A program made the position numbers and the translations under genes. The notes under the pieces were generated by a model that ran no database searches, had not been told where the DNA came from, and saw only the letters and a list, made by a program, of their open reading frames with translations. This document shows positions 7,466 to 13,383 of a stretch of DNA of 15,692 nucleotides, one piece after another; position 1 is the first letter of the stretch, and every line of letters begins with the position of its first letter. The stretch covers positions 1 to 15,692 of the forward strand of contig URKX01000044.1 in the NCBI GenBank assembly GCA_900548545.1, written 5' to 3'. Source of the DNA: an uncultured Oscillospiraceae bacterium. Lineage in GTDB: Bacteria; Bacillota; Clostridia; Oscillospirales; Acutalibacteraceae.

Positions 7466-9553
7466 TCACACCTCCATGATGATGGGAAGGATCATGGGGT
7501 TACGGCGGGTTTTCTGATATAAAAAGCGGGAGAGCTCATCTTTAATGCTCTGCTTCATGCCGCTCCAGTCCCGCACATGGTGCCGGGCGCATTCCTCCAG
7601 AGTATTATACACCAGATCCCGGGCTTCGTCCATAAGAGCCTCGGACTCCCGCACATACACAAATCCCCGGGACACGATGTCCGGCCCGGAAACCACTTTG
7701 CCCGTGGCGGAATCGATGGAGCACACCGCAACGATCAGGCCGTCCTCCGACAGGTGTTTCCGGTCCCGCAGGACGATGCTTCCCACGTCGCCAACGCCCA
7801 GGCCGTCCACCAGGACCTCCCCGGCAGGCACATCAGGCAGCTGCTTCATATGCTCTTCCGAAAGTTCCAGCACATTGCCCACAGCCCCAATGAAGATGTT
7901 CTCCCGGGGCATCCCCATGGCCATGGACAGGCCGGCGTGCTTTTGCAGGTGCTTCTGCTCGCCGTGGACAGGGATAAAATACTTAGGCCGGATCAGGGCC
8001 TGCATCAGCTTCAGTTCCTCCTGGCAGGCGTGCCCCGACACATGGACCTCGTACATACTTTCATAGATGACCGTGCAGCCCTGTTTTAAAAGCTCATCCA
8101 CCACAGCGCCCACAGTCTTTTCGTTGCCGGGAATGGGCCTGGCGGAGAGGATGATAAAATCGTTGGGGTTGATGGCCACCTGCCGGTGGTCGGAGAAAGC
8201 CATCCGGGTCAGGGCCGACATGGGCTCACCCTGGCTGCCGGTGGTGATCAGCACCAGCTGGCCGGGCTCATAGCGGTTGATCAAGTTCAAGTCTACCAGC
8301 ACGCCGTCAGGCACATGGAGATACCCCAGTTCGCTGGCGATGCTCATGACGTTCACCATGCTACGGCCGGAAAGGGCCACTTTGCGGCCATATTTCACCG
8401 CGCAGTTGATAATCATTTGCACACGGCTGATGGAAGAGGCAAAGGTGGCTACGATGATCCGCTTGCCCTCTGCCCGCAGGAACAGGGAGTCCAGTGAGTT
8501 GTTCACCGTCTGCTCTGTCTGGGTATAGCCGGGACGCTCCGCGTTGGTGGAGTCTGCCAACAGGGCCAACACGCCCTCCTTGCCCAGCTCTGCAAAGCGG
8601 CACAGGTCGATCATACCGCCCTCGGCAGGCGTCATATCGATCTTAAAGTCGCCGGTATGGACCACGGTGCCTGCCGGGCTGTGGATGGCCAGGGCCACCG
8701 CGTCCGCCACCGAGTGGTTCACATGGATCAGCTCCACATCCATGCAGCCCAGCTGGATATGGGACCCAGCGGGGGTGACGTGGAGGTTGGCGGAGCTCAA
8801 ACTGTGTTCTTTCAGCTTGCATTCGATCAGGCCGATGGTCAGGGCCGTGCCATACACAGGCACATTCAGCTTTTTCAACAGGTAGGGCACAGCGCCGATG
8901 TGGTCCTCATGGCCGTGGGTGATCACCACGCCCCGGATCCGCTCCCGGTTTTTCTCCACAAAGGCAAAATCGGGGATGACGCTGTCCACGCCGGGCATAT
9001 CCTCGTCCGGGAAAGACAGGCCGCAGTCCACAATGACCATATCCCCCTGGCACTCGTACAGGGTGAAGTTTTTGCCGATCTCATTGAGGCCTCCCAGGAA
9101 ATACACCTTGATGGGCGGCTTTTTGGACTTTTGGGAGCGGCCCCCCCTGCCTTTCCGGGTGGCGCGCTTCTCTTGGGCCTCCTGCTGGGCGCGGATGGCC
9201 TCCAGCTGGGCCGCCGTCTGGCTGATGGCGGGCTTTTGAGGTTTTCGGCTCCCCCGTGCAGGGGCCTTGCGGCCGGTTTCTGTTTTTTTCTTCCCGGTGG
9301 ACGCAGCTTTTTCAGCTGTCTTTTTGGTTTCTGTTTTCTTTGTTTCCGTTTTTTTAGATTCCGCTTTCCCGCGGCCCCGCTGGGCCGTACGTTCGGTAGT
9401 CTTCTTCGCCGCCGTCTTCTTGGGGCCGGCGATCTTGCCAATCTTCGGGGCATCGGCTGCCCCACTGAGGACCTGGTCCTGCTGGCGGTTCTTTTCCCCT
9501 GCGGGGGAGCGGCGTGTCCGCGTTGCCTTCTTTTCTTTTCCGTTCTCTGTCAC
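7466..9553 (-). CDS. rnj: Ribonuclease J with a long basic N-terminal extension
   Basis: RNase J is a 5'-3' exonuclease and endonuclease central to mRNA decay and rRNA maturation in Firmicutes. The 695-residue product has a metallo-beta-lactamase/beta-CASP core beginning near residue 147 (PIKVYFLGGLNEIGKN). It carries the HGHEDH zinc motif (213-218), HTGDFKID, and later beta-CASP motifs such as SGRSMVN and SGHACQEELKLM. The C-terminal domain ends LPIIMEV. Residues 1-147 are low complexity and rich in Lys, Thr, Ala and Arg, with a KKTETKKTETKKT repeat and a short Gln/Glu/Ala-rich helix (about 113-130). A bacillar RNase J has no such tail, which makes this protein about 140 residues longer. GTG at 9553 is chosen because AAGGAGG lies 8 nt upstream; the open frame continues to 9778 but looks non-coding. 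I cannot tell J1 from J2. Confidence 0.94.
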   Translation of the reverse strand: MTENGKEKKATRTRRSPAGEKNRQQDQVLSGAADAPKIGKIAGPKKTAAKKTTERTAQRGRGKAESKKTETKKTETKKTAEKAASTGKKKTETGRKAPARGSRKPQKPAISQTAAQLEAIRAQQEAQEKRATRKGRGGRSQKSKKPPIKVYFLGGLNEIGKNFTLYECQGDMVIVDCGLSFPDEDMPGVDSVIPDFAFVEKNRERIRGVVITHGHEDHIGAVPYLLKKLNVPVYGTALTIGLIECKLKEHSLSSANLHVTPAGSHIQLGCMDVELIHVNHSVADAVALAIHSPAGTVVHTGDFKIDMTPAEGGMIDLCRFAELGKEGVLALLADSTNAERPGYTQTEQTVNNSLDSLFLRAEGKRIIVATFASSISRVQMIINCAVKYGRKVALSGRSMVNVMSIASELGYLHVPDGVLVDLNLINRYEPGQLVLITTGSQGEPMSALTRMAFSDHRQVAINPNDFIILSARPIPGNEKTVGAVVDELLKQGCTVIYESMYEVHVSGHACQEELKLMQALIRPKYFIPVHGEQKHLQKHAGLSMAMGMPRENIFIGAVGNVLELSEEHMKQLPDVPAGEVLVDGLGVGDVGSIVLRDRKHLSEDGLIVAVCSIDSATGKVVSGPDIVSRGFVYVRESEALMDEARDLVYNTLEECARHHVRDWSGMKQSIKDELSRFLYQKTRRNPMILPIIMEV

Positions 9554-9903
9554 GAAATGTTCCTCCTTAGATTCGGTGATTCGCAAATTACATCTTCTTT
9601 TGGTCCTGTGAAAGAGAGCCGGGTATCCCCCCAACACCCGCCTTCCCAGCGCGTTGGATGGGAAATGGAGCCAGCATGAGCAGCGCCGCGGAAATCCCTC
9701 CCGGCGCTTGCCCATCCCTATTCCATGTCTCAATCTGATCTCGGGCCACAGGGGCATTGCCCCCAAGGCGCGGCGCACCCTTAGTCCCGTTTTATCCCGG
9801 CCCTTAATTCCGCTCTATCAAAATACGGCTCGCTGCCGCAGTGATGCCAAAAGGAAGTTTGCCCCCTTTTTGGGGCGTCCCATACGGGGTGTCCCCGTGC
9901 AAT
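9554..9903 (-). ncRNA. Long structured 5' leader of rnj (possible separate RNA)
   Basis: From the predicted start at about 9903 to the rnj GTG there are roughly 350 nt without a convincing gene. Several hairpins are visible on the minus strand. ACGGGG-ACA-CCCCGT (9884-9898) lies about 5 nt from the predicted 5' end. GCCCC-AAAAA-GGGGGC spans 9861-9876. CGGC...GCCG lies near 9830. GGGGC-AAT-GCCCC is near 9755. A long arm spans 9665-9726, built on AGCGCCG with CGGCGCT and extended by ATGGGC with GCTCAT and by ATGGA with TCCAT. The upstream GCGCCGCG (9769-9776) can instead pair with CGCGGCGC (9683-9690), so two folds compete. No U-run terminator and no riboswitch or T-box motif was recognised. 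Confidence 0.45.
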
Positions 9904-9909
9904 ATAGAT

Positions 9910-9938
9910 ATTTTACCGTTTTGGCTCCTGCCTGTCAA
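9910..9938 (-). promoter_or_regulatory. Predicted promoter for rnj and the downstream cluster
   Basis: On the minus strand TTGACA (9938-9933) is followed by a 17-bp spacer and TAAAAT (9915-9910). This is a near-perfect sigma-A-type promoter, with predicted initiation near 9903. It is the only strong leftward promoter I found upstream of the seven-gene cluster, so it may drive much of it. Promoters internal to the cluster cannot be excluded. Confidence 0.75.
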
Positions 9939-10006
9939 GCAAAAGGGGCGGCCCGGCGGCCGGAAGCCCCTCTGGGAAAAAATTTCCGCGCCAGGCCATT
10001 CAGGTA
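9939..10006. other. Region between the divergent rnj and iscS promoters
   Basis: These 68 bp separate the two -35 boxes. They contain GGGGC...GCCCC around a GC-rich core (about 9945-9970) and an inverted repeat GGAAA-AAA-TTTCC (about 9975-9987). Both are possible binding sites for a shared regulator, but no known operator was recognised. No gene is present. Confidence 0.3.
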
Positions 10007-10035
10007 TTGAAAAGTATACTAAAATGGTGTATATT
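10007..10035 (+). promoter_or_regulatory. Predicted promoter for iscS-iscU
   Basis: TTGAAA (10007-10012), a 17-bp spacer and TATATT (10030-10035) form a good sigma-A-type promoter. Initiation is predicted near 10042, leaving a leader of about 104 nt before the iscS ATG. The element stands out as an AT-rich island in GC-rich sequence. Confidence 0.7.
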
Positions 10036-10058
10036 TAACTCGTCCCAGACAAATACTG

Positions 10059-10090
10059 GCGGAAAGGGGGCTTTCTCCCCCCGGTTCCGC
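10059..10090 (+). promoter_or_regulatory. Hairpin in the iscS leader
   Basis: GCGGAA pairs with TTCCGC, and inside that AGGGGG can pair with CCCCCC around CTTTCT. The stem begins about 17 nt after the predicted transcription start. No U-run follows, so it is not a simple terminator. A role in mRNA stability or regulation is possible but unproven. Confidence 0.45.
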
Positions 10091-10145
10091 TTGGGGGCGG
10101 GGATACCCGCTCCACCGTGAAATTCGAGAAAGGATGTGTCATTCC

Positions 10146-11345
10146 ATGAACAGGAAGGTTTATGCGGACAACGCCGCCACCACCGCTGTTTCCCCTCAGG
10201 TGCTGGAGGCCATGCTCCCCTTCTATAAAGAAGTATACGGCAACCCCTCCAGCTTGTATTCCTTGGGCCAGGAGGCCAAGGCCCCCCTGGAGGAAGCCCG
10301 TGAAACAGTGGCCCGCTGCCTGAGCGCCCAAGCCCGGGAGATCTACTTCACCAGCTGCGGCACGGAAAGCGACAACTGGGCCCTTAAAGGCGCAGCCCAC
10401 GCCATGAAGAAAAAGGGCAAAAACCACATTATCACCTCTGCATTTGAACACCACGCGGTGCTGCACACCTGCCAAGCCCTGGAACAAGAGGGCTTTACCG
10501 TCACCTATCTGCCCGTCCACGAAAACGGCATCGTCCGGCCGGAAGAGCTGGAGGCCGCCATCACTGAGGAAACGGGTCTGGTAACCATTATGTACGCCAA
10601 TAACGAGATCGGCACCATCCAGCCCATCCCGGAGATCGGCGCTATCTGCAAGGCCCGCGGGGTGCTGTTCCACACCGATGCCGTCCAGGCGGTGGGCAAC
10701 GTGGCCATTGACGTGAACGAACAGAACATCGATATGTTGTCCCTGTCCGGCCACAAGCTCCACGCCCCCAAAGGGGTGGGCGCCCTGTATGTGCGCGCCG
10801 GCGTGGTGATCCAGAACTTCATGGACGGCGGCGCCCAGGAGCGGGGCAAGCGGGGCGGCACGGAAAACGTGGCCTCCATTGTGGGCCTTGCCAAGGCCAT
10901 GGAGCTGGCCTGCTCCACCATCCCGGAGCGGCAGGCACGGCTTTCCGCCATGCGGGACAAGCTGATCGACGCCATTTTGAAGATCGACCGCTGCCGCTTG
11001 AACGGCGACCGGGAACACCGGCTGCCCGGCAACGCGAGCTTCTGCTTCCAAGGGGTGGAGGGCGAATCCCTGCTGCTGATGCTGGACCTCAAGGGCATCA
11101 GCGCCTCTTCCGGTTCCGCCTGCACCAGCGGCTCCCTGGACCCCAGCCATGTGCTGTTATCCATCGGCCTGCCCCACGAGGTGGCCCACGGTTCCCTGCG
11201 GCTGTCCTTTGGGGACTACAACACCATGGAGGACGTGGACTACATCATTGAAACCCTGCCCCCCATCATTGAGCGGCTGCGCTCCATGTCCCCCCTGTGG
11301 GACGCCATCCAGCAGGGCAGGGTCCATTACGACCAGTATATGTAA
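10146..11345 (+). CDS. iscS: Cysteine desulfurase (IscS/NifS family)
   Basis: This PLP enzyme takes sulfur from cysteine as an enzyme-bound persulfide and passes it to the IscU scaffold for Fe-S cluster assembly. The 399-residue protein starts NRKVYADNAATTAVSPQV, a typical NifS N-terminus. It has FEHHAV with the PLP-stacking His (about 102), the HTDAVQAVG segment, the PLP lysine in SGHKLHAPKG (K204), the RGGTENV motif, and the catalytic Cys in SSGSACTSGS (C326). ATG at 10146 is chosen because AGAAAGGA lies 11 nt upstream. An in-frame ATG at 10134 overlaps that ribosome binding site. It is followed by iscU after 72 nt, forming a two-gene isc/nif operon. No iscR-like regulator gene is adjacent. 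Confidence 0.95.
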   Translation: MNRKVYADNAATTAVSPQVLEAMLPFYKEVYGNPSSLYSLGQEAKAPLEEARETVARCLSAQAREIYFTSCGTESDNWALKGAAHAMKKKGKNHIITSAFEHHAVLHTCQALEQEGFTVTYLPVHENGIVRPEELEAAITEETGLVTIMYANNEIGTIQPIPEIGAICKARGVLFHTDAVQAVGNVAIDVNEQNIDMLSLSGHKLHAPKGVGALYVRAGVVIQNFMDGGAQERGKRGGTENVASIVGLAKAMELACSTIPERQARLSAMRDKLIDAILKIDRCRLNGDREHRLPGNASFCFQGVEGESLLLMLDLKGISASSGSACTSGSLDPSHVLLSIGLPHEVAHGSLRLSFGDYNTMEDVDYIIETLPPIIERLRSMSPLWDAIQQGRVHYDQYM

Positions 11346-11355
11346 ACCAAACTGG

Positions 11356-11379
11356 GCCGCCGGGACACTCCCGGGCGGC
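11356..11379 (+). other. Intercistronic hairpin between iscS and iscU
   Basis: GCCGCCGGGA pairs with TCCCGGGCGGC around CAC, with a single bulged G. It lies shortly after the iscS stop and no T-run follows, so it is unlikely to terminate. It could mark an RNA processing site or set the relative amounts of the two messages. Confidence 0.5.
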
Positions 11380-11417
11380 GCGGATGAAATACGATCAAAA
11401 GAAAGGACTGACTTTTT

Positions 11418-11846
11418 ATGGCATACAGCGCAAAGGTCATGGACCATTTCGCCAACCCCCGGAACGTGGGGGAAATGCAGGACTACAGCGGCGTGGGGGA
11501 AGTTGGCAACCCCAAGTGCGGCGACATCATGCGGATGTACATCAAAGTGGAAAATAACGTGATCACCGACGTTTCCTTCATGACCTTCGGCTGCGGGGCG
11601 GCCATCGCCACAAGCAGCATGGCCACGGAGATGATCAAGGGCAAGTCCATTGACGACGCCCTGAAGCTGACCAACAAAGCCGTGATGGAGGCCCTGGACG
11701 GGCTGCCGCCGGTGAAGGTGCATTGCTCCGTGTTGGCGGAACAGGCCATCAAGGCAGCTGTGGCAGACTACTACAAGCGCCAGGGCATTGATGACCCCAC
11801 CCCCATCGTGGGCAAGCTCACTGAGTGCGACGCCTGCCACATTTAA
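11418..11846 (+). CDS. iscU: Fe-S cluster assembly scaffold IscU (NifU N-terminal type)
   Basis: IscU is the scaffold on which Fe-S clusters are built from iron and the sulfur supplied by IscS. The 142-residue protein starts AYSAKVMDHFANPRNVG. It has the three conserved cysteines C34 (NPKCGD, with the nearby Asp36), C59 (FGCGAAIATSS) and C103 (VKVHCSVLAEQAI). It ends with an additional CDACHI motif (C137, C140), which lies outside the scaffold core. The ATG at 11418 has AAAGGA about 10 nt upstream. It is the second gene of the operon with iscS and ends just before a strong terminator. The single-domain length means it is not the three-domain nitrogenase NifU. Confidence 0.94.
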   Translation: MAYSAKVMDHFANPRNVGEMQDYSGVGEVGNPKCGDIMRMYIKVENNVITDVSFMTFGCGAAIATSSMATEMIKGKSIDDALKLTNKAVMEALDGLPPVKVHCSVLAEQAIKAAVADYYKRQGIDDPTPIVGKLTECDACHI

Positions 11847-11862
11847 GAGCCCAAGGAAGAGC

Positions 11863-11905
11863 CATCCGGAAAAAGCAGCTGCTTTTTCCGGATGTTTCTC
11901 TTTTT
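11863..11905 (+). terminator. Terminator of the iscS-iscU operon
   Basis: A perfect 32-nt palindrome (11863-11894) with left arm CATCCGGAAAAAGCAG is followed by TTTCTCTTTTT. It begins 17 nt after the iscU stop. The right arm itself contains a T-run. This is a strong intrinsic terminator and separates the isc operon from merR. Confidence 0.9.
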
Positions 11906-11931
11906 CGCTTTTTGGGGAAGAAATTTTTTCA

Positions 11932-11979
11932 TGACCCGGCGTCACCTCTTGCTTGTGACCCTGCGTCATACGCTATGCT
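11932..11979 (+). promoter_or_regulatory. MerR-type promoter with two operator-like palindromes
   Basis: The -35 TTGCTT (11949-11954) and -10 TATGCT (11974-11979) are separated by 19 bp, the long spacer typical of promoters that MerR proteins untwist. Inside the spacer lies TGACCCTGCGTCA (11956-11968). A second copy, TGACCCGGCGTCA (11932-11944), lies exactly 24 bp upstream, just before the -35. Both are near-palindromes with TGAC/GTCA arms. Initiation is predicted near 11986, so the 5' leader is only about 15 nt. Autoregulation by the adjacent MerR protein is inferred. Confidence 0.7.
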
Positions 11980-12000
11980 GATGCCAAGGAGGTGAGTTCT

Positions 12001-12717
12001 ATGTCGCTTTACACCACCGGGGAAATCGCCAAACTTGCAGGGGTTTCCGTGCGCACCGTCCAGTTCTACGACCGCAAGGGGATCCTCCCCCCTTCCCAGC
12101 TCAGCGAGGGGGGACGGCGGCTGTACTCCCAGGAGGACCTGGGCAAACTCCAGCGCATCTGCCTGTGGAAAACCATGGGGCTTTCCCTGGAAGCCATCAA
12201 AGGCATCCTGGAGAGCCAAAATGCCGACAAGGTGTTGGAACTCCTGTTGGAGCAGCAGGCCAAAGCGCTGGAAGAGGACATCCAGGACCGGCAGCAGCAA
12301 CTGCGGTCTATCCGTGCCCTGGAAGAGAACCTGAAAAGTGCGGAAAAGATCCCGGTCAATTCCATTTCCGACATGGAACAGCTTATGAAAAACAAACAAA
12401 AACTGCGGAAAATCCACGGGGTGATGATCGCCTTGGGCGTCATCATGGACCTGCTCCAGATCGCCGGCCTGATCCTCTGGATCGTCCAGGGGATCTGGCA
12501 GCCATTTGTGGTTTGCTTTGCCGTGGCCGTTGTGATCGGCGTGCTCCTCACCCGGTACTACTACCGCAGCACGGAATACCTCTGCCCTGCCTGCGGCGCC
12601 AGGTTCCGGCCGGGAGTGAAGGAATTCCTCTTTTCCAAACACACCCCCAAGACCCGGAAGCTCACTTGCTCTCACTGCGGGGAAAAGGACTACTGCGTAG
12701 AGGTGGCTGCCCCTTAA
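12001..12717 (+). CDS. Membrane-anchored MerR-family regulator with zinc-ribbon tail
   Basis: The 238-residue protein begins with a MerR winged helix-turn-helix (about 4-70: YTTGEIAKLAGVSVRTVQFYDRKGILPPS, EGGRRLYSQEDLGKLQRI). A coiled-coil helix follows (about 73-135), then two hydrophobic segments (about 139-162 and 166-185). The C-terminal zinc-ribbon-like domain has CPAC (195-198), CSHC (223-226) and an extra Cys at 232. The DNA-binding domain is certain at family level; membrane placement and zinc binding are inferred. ATG at 12001 is chosen over the GTG at 11992 because AAGGAGG lies 8 nt upstream and would overlap the GTG. It is monocistronic, with its own MerR-type promoter and a terminator downstream. 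The inducer and target genes are unknown; no efflux pump or resistance gene is next to it. Confidence 0.88.
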   Translation: MSLYTTGEIAKLAGVSVRTVQFYDRKGILPPSQLSEGGRRLYSQEDLGKLQRICLWKTMGLSLEAIKGILESQNADKVLELLLEQQAKALEEDIQDRQQQLRSIRALEENLKSAEKIPVNSISDMEQLMKNKQKLRKIHGVMIALGVIMDLLQIAGLILWIVQGIWQPFVVCFAVAVVIGVLLTRYYYRSTEYLCPACGARFRPGVKEFLFSKHTPKTRKLTCSHCGEKDYCVEVAAP

Positions 12718-12746
12718 ATAGGCGCAGGTAACCAAAGCAGGCAACC

Positions 12747-12785
12747 AAAAAAGGAGCCGCTGCAGCGGCTCCTTTCCTTCTTTTT
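12747..12785. terminator. Bidirectional terminator between merR and the kinase-like gene
   Basis: A perfect palindrome (12752-12773; arms AGGAGCCGCTG and CAGCGGCTCCT) extends to AAA/TTT on either side (12750-12775). On the plus strand it is followed by TTTCCTTCTTTTT, serving merR. On the minus strand it is followed by TTTTTT, serving the gene that stops at 12792. It cleanly separates the two convergent units. Confidence 0.9.
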
Positions 12786-12791
12786 GGGGGA

Positions 12792-13310
12792 TCAAGGGAA
12801 GACCCTCCCACAAGTCTGTTTCAAAATGGCTTCGGCCGCCTCTTCCGGGGACAGGCCGTCGGTCCACACCTTTTCCGTTTTCAGAGCGCTGTACAGGGGC
12901 AAACGCTGCTGGCTGCGCTCCCAAACGTCCCAGGAACGCACACCCCGCTCCACATCTTTCCCGATGCGGGCCTGGATGGTTTCCGGCTTGGCCATCAGCG
13001 TCACCGGGTACACCTCTACGCCCTCTAGATCCAGCCTGGACAGCAGCGTGTCCAGGATCTCCTGCTGGTGCATCACCCAACAGAAGATCACCGACTGGTA
13101 CGCGGAACACCGCAAAAACTGCCCCAGCAAAAAGGCGATGTTCTCCTGAACCATGGCAGTGGTTTCCGCCGTCACCTGGAAAGGCTCCATGTCCCAGCAC
13201 CAGTCCCCGTCTAAAAAGGCGCAGGGGACCAGCTGCTTTTTCAGAGCCTGGCAAGTGGTGGTCTTGCCCACCCCCATGGTACCGCCAATAAGGAAGAGCC
13301 GTTTTTCCAC
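12792..13310 (-). CDS. Small P-loop nucleotide kinase-like protein, substrate unknown
   Basis: The 172-residue protein begins EKRLFLIGGTMGVGKTTT. Its Walker A motif GTMGVGKT (about 10-17) is placed as in small-molecule kinases. An LDGDWCWDM motif (33-41) follows and may be the acidic site of a kinase, then a VIFCWVMH strand (74-81) and an RIGKDVERG segment (about 115-123) that may form the lid. The fold belongs to P-loop kinases of the AAA_33/zeta-toxin/shikimate-kinase kind, but I cannot name a substrate. GTG at 13310 is chosen because AAAGGGG lies 7 nt upstream; a GTG at 13340 in the same frame has no support. It is the last gene of a minus-strand unit, 73 nt after the PHP gene, and ends at the bidirectional terminator. 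No antitoxin-like partner is visible. Confidence 0.8.
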   Translation of the reverse strand: MEKRLFLIGGTMGVGKTTTCQALKKQLVPCAFLDGDWCWDMEPFQVTAETTAMVQENIAFLLGQFLRCSAYQSVIFCWVMHQQEILDTLLSRLDLEGVEVYPVTLMAKPETIQARIGKDVERGVRSWDVWERSQQRLPLYSALKTEKVWTDGLSPEEAAEAILKQTCGRVFP

Positions 13311-13383
13311 AAGTATTCCCCTTTCTGTGGAAACTTTCACACCGCCCTACCGAGCTTTCTCCCGGGAGAGAGCGGCACACCTC

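Noticed and set aside
7577..9679. Plus-strand frames opposite rnj
   Set aside because: They are antisense to RNase J with its complete motifs; no domain is recognisable in them.
9554..9778. An in-frame upstream extension of rnj by 75 codons
   Set aside because: The GTG at 9553 has AAGGAGG at ideal spacing, and the upstream residues look random.
9780..9826. A second minus-strand promoter (TTGATA with a GGGATA-like -10) in the rnj leader
   Set aside because: The -10 is poor at the correct spacing, and a far better promoter lies at 9910-9938.
9654..10010. A 118-residue plus-strand frame in the rnj-iscS intergenic region
   Set aside because: It runs through the rnj leader and promoter, lacks a ribosome binding site and has no recognisable domain.
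10042..10145. T-box or known riboswitch in the iscS leader
   Set aside because: No T-box core sequence or other riboswitch consensus I know is present; only a simple hairpin is visible.
10035..11969. Minus-strand frames opposite iscS and iscU
   Set aside because: Antisense shadows; the plus strand shows full IscS and IscU active-site motifs.
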